A program made the translations under genes and the position numbers. Below the pieces are notes generated by a model. It made no database searches, was not told where the DNA came from, and saw only the letters and a program-made list of their open reading frames with translations. A stretch of DNA of 64,000 bases. It comes from Thiotrichales bacterium (GTDB taxonomy: Bacteria; Pseudomonadota; Gammaproteobacteria; HK1). The stretch lies in the NCBI GenBank assembly GCA_026709935.1, contig JAPOSC010000055.1, positions 16,739-80,738 of the forward strand. Reading direction: 5' to 3'. How positions within the stretch are numbered: position 1 is the stretch's first letter; each line of letters opens with the position of its first letter. Positions 60,975 to 64,000 of this stretch are shown here, piece by piece.

Positions 60975-62111
60975 ATGACCGACTCCCCCCGTTCGCTCGA
61001 AACCCTGCTCGCTCAGGGCGGGCACTTCATCGACTCCGAGACCGGCGCCATCGTGCCGCCGATCCATCCCTCGACGACGTATGCGCGCGACGAACGCTAC
61101 GCGCTGATCGGCTACGGATACAGCCGGTCCGGCAATCCCACCTGCGGCCACGTCGAAGCGGTGCTGGCGGAGCTCGAAGGCGCCGAGGAGGCGCTCGTCT
61201 TCGCCTCCGGGCTCGCGGGTGTCGCGACGTTCTTCGACACCGTGCGCACCGGCGAGCGGGTGGTCGCCCCGCGGGTCATGTACCACGGCGCCGCCGACTG
61301 GCTGCGCCGGCTCGCCGAGCGGCGCGGCATCGAGGTTGCCTTCTTCGACGCGGCGGCGCCGGACGGGCTGGAGACCGAGGTGCGGGCCGGCGCGACCGCA
61401 GTGGTGTGGATCGAGGCTGCGGTCAACCCCACCTGGGACGTGATCGACGTGCGGGCGGCGGCCGACATCGCCCATGCGGCGGGCGCGGTCCTCGGCGTCG
61501 ACGCCACCGCGACGCCGGCGGTGACGCTCCGCGCGCTCGACCTCGGCGCCGATATCGTCTTCCACTCCGGGACGAAATATCTGGCGGGCCACAGCGACGT
61601 CACCGCCGGGGTGCTCGCGACCCGGGTCGCGGACGAACGCTGGGAGGACGTGAAGCTCGCCCGCACCCTGATGGGTGGGGTGCTCGGCGCCTTCGAGTCC
61701 TGGCTGCTGCTGCGCGGCATGCGCACCCTGCATGTGCGCTACGAACGCCAGGCCGCGAACGCGATGGCCATCGCCCGGCACTTCGAGCGGCATCCGAAGG
61801 TCGAGGCGGTGCTCTACCCCGGGCTCGAATCCCATCCCGGCCACGCGGTCGCGAAGCGCCAGATGACCAACGGCTTCGGCGCGATGCTCTCGCTCCGCGT
61901 CGCGGGCGACGCCGAGGCCGCGAAACGGGTGGCGACCCGCACCCGCCTCTTCGTCCCCGCGACATCCCTCGGCGGGGTCGAGAGCCTCATCGAGCACCGC
62001 GCCACCGTGGAAGGCCCGCACAGCGTGGTGCCCCCGAACCTGCTCCGCGTTTCGGTCGGCATCGAGCGCGCGGACGAGCTCATCGCCGACCTGGAGCAGG
62101 CGCTGGCCTGA
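60975..62111 (+). CDS. Cys/Met metabolism PLP enzyme (cystathionine gamma-synthase/beta-lyase family)
   Basis: 378 aa from the ATG at 60975. PPIHPSTTYARDERYALIGYGYSRSGNPT near the N-terminus, EALVFASGLAGVATFFDTV, and the Schiff-base Lys in HSGTKYLAGHSDVTAGV, followed by SLGGVESLIEHRAT. The family covers cystathionine synthases/lyases, methionine gamma-lyase and O-acetylhomoserine sulfhydrylase; which one is unclear. Upstream 220 nt contain no gene. Confidence 0.9.
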   Translation: MTDSPRSLETLLAQGGHFIDSETGAIVPPIHPSTTYARDERYALIGYGYSRSGNPTCGHVEAVLAELEGAEEALVFASGLAGVATFFDTVRTGERVVAPRVMYHGAADWLRRLAERRGIEVAFFDAAAPDGLETEVRAGATAVVWIEAAVNPTWDVIDVRAAADIAHAAGAVLGVDATATPAVTLRALDLGADIVFHSGTKYLAGHSDVTAGVLATRVADERWEDVKLARTLMGGVLGAFESWLLLRGMRTLHVRYERQAANAMAIARHFERHPKVEAVLYPGLESHPGHAVAKRQMTNGFGAMLSLRVAGDAEAAKRVATRTRLFVPATSLGGVESLIEHRATVEGPHSVVPPNLLRVSVGIERADELIADLEQALA

Positions 62112-62150
62112 GCGCCTCGATGCCGGTGGACCGGTCAGCGACCAGGAGTG

Positions 62151-62183
62151 CCGGTTTCGCGACTCGGTGAAATTTCCGGGTTA
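62151..62183. repeat. Copy of the interspersed palindromic repeat after the PLP gene
   Basis: CGACTCGGTGAAATTTCCGGGTTA matches the right end of the element at 59.4 kb and, in reverse, the GlpD-end copy at 5.1 kb. Lies 40 nt past the stop of the Cys/Met enzyme gene. Confidence 0.7.
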
Positions 62184-62228
62184 CGTCGCGATCCTGGCCG
62201 GGCTCCACGGCAAGGGGTGACTTGCTGC

Positions 62229-63353
62229 CTACTCCCGCCGTACCACCACGAACGACTCGTCGACGAACCACAGCCCGCCGTGGCGGGCCACCACCTCGGC
62301 CGTAGCGTCGAGGTAGGAGCCGTCGGACATCGCCCGGGTGATCCGCTCGTCGTCGATCTGGGCGACGTAGACCGCCGCGTTCCACGCCGCCAGCCGGGTC
62401 GAGGTGCCGATGTTCTCGGTGACCTCGTTCGGCATCACGTGCAGGGAGTAGCGGAAGAAGCTGTGCGATTCGCTGTCGATGCTGAAGTCGCGATCGGGGA
62501 AGTGCTCGGCAAGCCGTGAGCGCAGTTCCTGTACCAGCACCGGCCCGGGCGTCCGGAAGGGATCCTCGTCCGGCCAGACCCTGCGGATGATCTCCATGCC
62601 CGGGTCCTGTCCGGTGGACTGGATGGTGATCATGCGCCCACCCGGCGCAAGCGAGGCGGCGAGCGGTTCGAGCACCAGCCGCACCTTGCGCTCGGCGCGG
62701 TGCCGCGCGCGAAAGGGCTGCGCCGCGATGACGAGGTCGTAGCCGTCGATCGGCGCCGCGGGCCGGGGAATGACCGCATCGAGCGTGAACCGGTGGTCGG
62801 CGCGGTAGAGCACGATCACCGAAGGCTCCACGTAGACCGGGTTGCCGGTGCTCGGGCTGGTGCGCACCTTCCACCAGTCGGCCAGGACCGGACGGAGCTC
62901 GGCGATCTGGCGGTCGAACGCGTGCGCGGTATGGCCCTCCAGTGCGAGTTCGCGCCAGTTGACGCGGGGGTCGCCGCTGTCGCCGGAGGTCCTGAGCCAG
63001 GGCGCCTCGCGATAGTTCAGGTTGGTGAGCACGACCACCGTCTGCGGGTGCTCGGAGAAGCGGTCCGGGAGTTTCTCCAGAGTGAGCCGCACGTCCTCGA
63101 GGCTGATCTCCTTGCCGACGACGAGAAACGGCACGGTGGGGAAGTGCCCGTGAAGCTGGCGGAGCACGCTCGCCATCACGGTGCCGTCGCCGGTCCCCGC
63201 GTCGAACACCCGCATCGCGGGCGGCTGGGGGTCCAGGATCGCCAGCTCGGCGCCGATGCGCTGCCCGATCGCCCACTTCTCGCTGCAGGTGGTCACGAAC
63301 AGCAGGTACTTCTCGCGGTTGTCGAAGAAGCGGAAGGGACGCTCGCCGTTCAT
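62229..63353 (-). CDS. SAM-dependent methyltransferase-like protein, unknown substrate
   Basis: 374 aa from the ATG at 63353 (GGAG box). The N-terminal half has a methyltransferase core: RVFDAGTGDGTVMASVLRQL (motif I, SAM binding), and later DLVIAAQPFRARHRAERKVRLVLEPLAASLAPGGRMITIQSTGQD (motif IV/post-IV region). The C-terminal ~120 residues are not recognised (DFSIDSESHSFFRYSLHVMPNEV). It could methylate a small molecule or be a non-methylating relative. Confidence 0.72.
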   Translation of the reverse strand: MNGERPFRFFDNREKYLLFVTTCSEKWAIGQRIGAELAILDPQPPAMRVFDAGTGDGTVMASVLRQLHGHFPTVPFLVVGKEISLEDVRLTLEKLPDRFSEHPQTVVVLTNLNYREAPWLRTSGDSGDPRVNWRELALEGHTAHAFDRQIAELRPVLADWWKVRTSPSTGNPVYVEPSVIVLYRADHRFTLDAVIPRPAAPIDGYDLVIAAQPFRARHRAERKVRLVLEPLAASLAPGGRMITIQSTGQDPGMEIIRRVWPDEDPFRTPGPVLVQELRSRLAEHFPDRDFSIDSESHSFFRYSLHVMPNEVTENIGTSTRLAAWNAAVYVAQIDDERITRAMSDGSYLDATAEVVARHGGLWFVDESFVVVRRE

Positions 63354-64000
63354 GTCGGTCTCCGGAGTCTCGGGCTCAAGCAATCTTCGCATCATCGAGC
63401 CGCACCGGGATCGCGATCACGTTTGCCCCGTCCGCAGGCGGGGCCCGTGTCCCCGCCCGTGTCCCCGGGAGTGGACCGAGTTTTCGGAGGAACAGCGCGT
63501 AAATGCTTGTAGATGCTAGAAAAAGAGCAATCCAGGGAGCAGCGAGGAACGGCGTGGGAATCAGGTACAGTGGGTGTGACTGCATGCAACCCGACGCGCA
63601 GCCAGGAGAAACCCACACACGAGCGGGAAGAAGCATACTGCTTCGGTTGTGTTGGCAAATATCCTTGAACGACAGGAATGTCTTGAGTACGACATTCTCG
63701 CTGGTGAGCTTTTCGGCCATCCGGCGTCGGGTTCTCTCCGGAACTGGGTGTCTTTTCCCCTGCATTTACAAGTAGTTGGCCCAACGTCGGGTTGGGCTCG
63801 GAGAGCCTGCGGAGCCGCGACCAGCGGTCGCAGTGAAGCGCTCGCTCGAAATCCGGGAATCGTCTCGTTCACCCTCTGAATTCGCCCTCCTGCGGGGACC
63901 CCGCTCGGGACCGCTGGGGGTCTGATTTACTACATTGGGTAACAACTGGGGGACACGGGGTAACAACTCCGACGGCCTGATTGAGGCCGGATGCGAAACG
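63354..64000. other. Gene-free end of the window
   Basis: No gene with recognisable features on either strand. It contains GCCCCG-N8-CGGGGC (63425-63444), the direct repeat GCCCGTGTCCCC (twice near 63446-63470), a lower-GC stretch near 63500-63700, and the paired repeat at 63937-63968. May be the flank of a mobile element lying beyond the window. Confidence 0.6.
63937..63968. repeat. Direct repeat GGGTAACAACT, 21 bp apart
   Basis: GGGTAACAACT at 63937-63947 and 63958-63968, separated by GGGGACACGG. Start-to-start distance 21 bp, two helical turns. The nearby GGGGGTCTGATTT resembles sequences flanking REP-associated transposases; no transposase is within the window. Confidence 0.5.

Noticed and set aside
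63376..63872. Several short frames in the last 650 bases
   Set aside because: No family features, frames overlap on both strands, no convincing start signals.
1..64000. tRNA, rRNA and integrase-type attachment sites
   Set aside because: None recognised on reading; a covariance-model search would be needed to exclude a tRNA.

Overview
The window is about 64 kb of high-GC, densely packed DNA from a Gram-negative bacterium, most likely a proteobacterium. The grounds are the many periplasmic-binding-protein ABC importers, a TRAP transporter, Rieske oxygenase components, and frequent ATGA/GTGA overlaps between genes. No rRNA, tRNA, CRISPR array or intact insertion sequence was recognised. The exact lineage cannot be fixed from the sequence.

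Layout. 1-5.2 kb (+): end of a polyol-type operon with an ABC ATPase (cut by the window edge), an FGGY kinase, a D-2-hydroxyacid dehydrogenase and a GlpD-family dehydrogenase, closed by a perfect 13-bp hairpin. 5.2-12 kb (-): a secreted Calx-beta protein, an amidase, and a glycine-betaine type ABC importer with a fused double permease. 12-16.3 kb (-): a DctQMP TRAP transporter and a DUF169 protein. 16.3-17.1 kb (+): a nucleotidyltransferase plus a small partner. 17.1-21.5 kb (-): a flotillin-like FloA / NfeD membrane cluster.

The most interesting part is 21.7-33.4 kb, an organosulfonate island. It holds xsc (sulfoacetaldehyde acetyltransferase) and a four-component Rieske oxygenase. The large subunit of that oxygenase carries the rare C-x-H-x26-C-x2-H Rieske spacing known from methanesulfonate monooxygenase. 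The island also has a PanB-like (ketopantoate hydroxymethyltransferase family) enzyme and a divergent five-gene ABC importer with two permeases and two different ATPases. The ATPase motifs predict one intact and one degenerate ATP site. A LysR regulator and a TauE/SafE family exporter (38 kb) may belong to the same physiology, with sulfite release and export. A plausible reading is uptake of a short-chain sulfonate, oxygenolytic desulfonation or conversion by the Rieske enzyme, C2 sulfonate cleavage by Xsc, and sulfite export. How Xsc and the PanB-like enzyme connect to the oxygenase is open.

34-37.3 kb (+): GldA-type ATPase and a GldF/GldG fusion. 39.4-43.2 kb: a FAH-family hydrolase with a secreted protein, an SMC-like AAA ATPase with a broken partner, and a Phd-type antitoxin followed by a vapC-like stub; this looks like a decaying defence/toxin-antitoxin patch. 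43.5-49.3 kb: a ribose-type ABC importer, a truncated 3-hydroxyisobutyrate-dehydrogenase-like gene, an SMP-30 lactonase-like protein and an Ldh_2 family dehydrogenase. 49.5-59.1 kb: an MFS transporter, a SnoaL-like protein, and a long minus-strand run (small conserved protein, glmS, polyamine-type ABC importer, amidase). 59.3-62.2 kb: two PLP enzymes interspersed with copies of a palindromic repeat family that also forms the 3' end of the GlpD-like gene at 5.1 kb. The last 650 bases hold no convincing gene.
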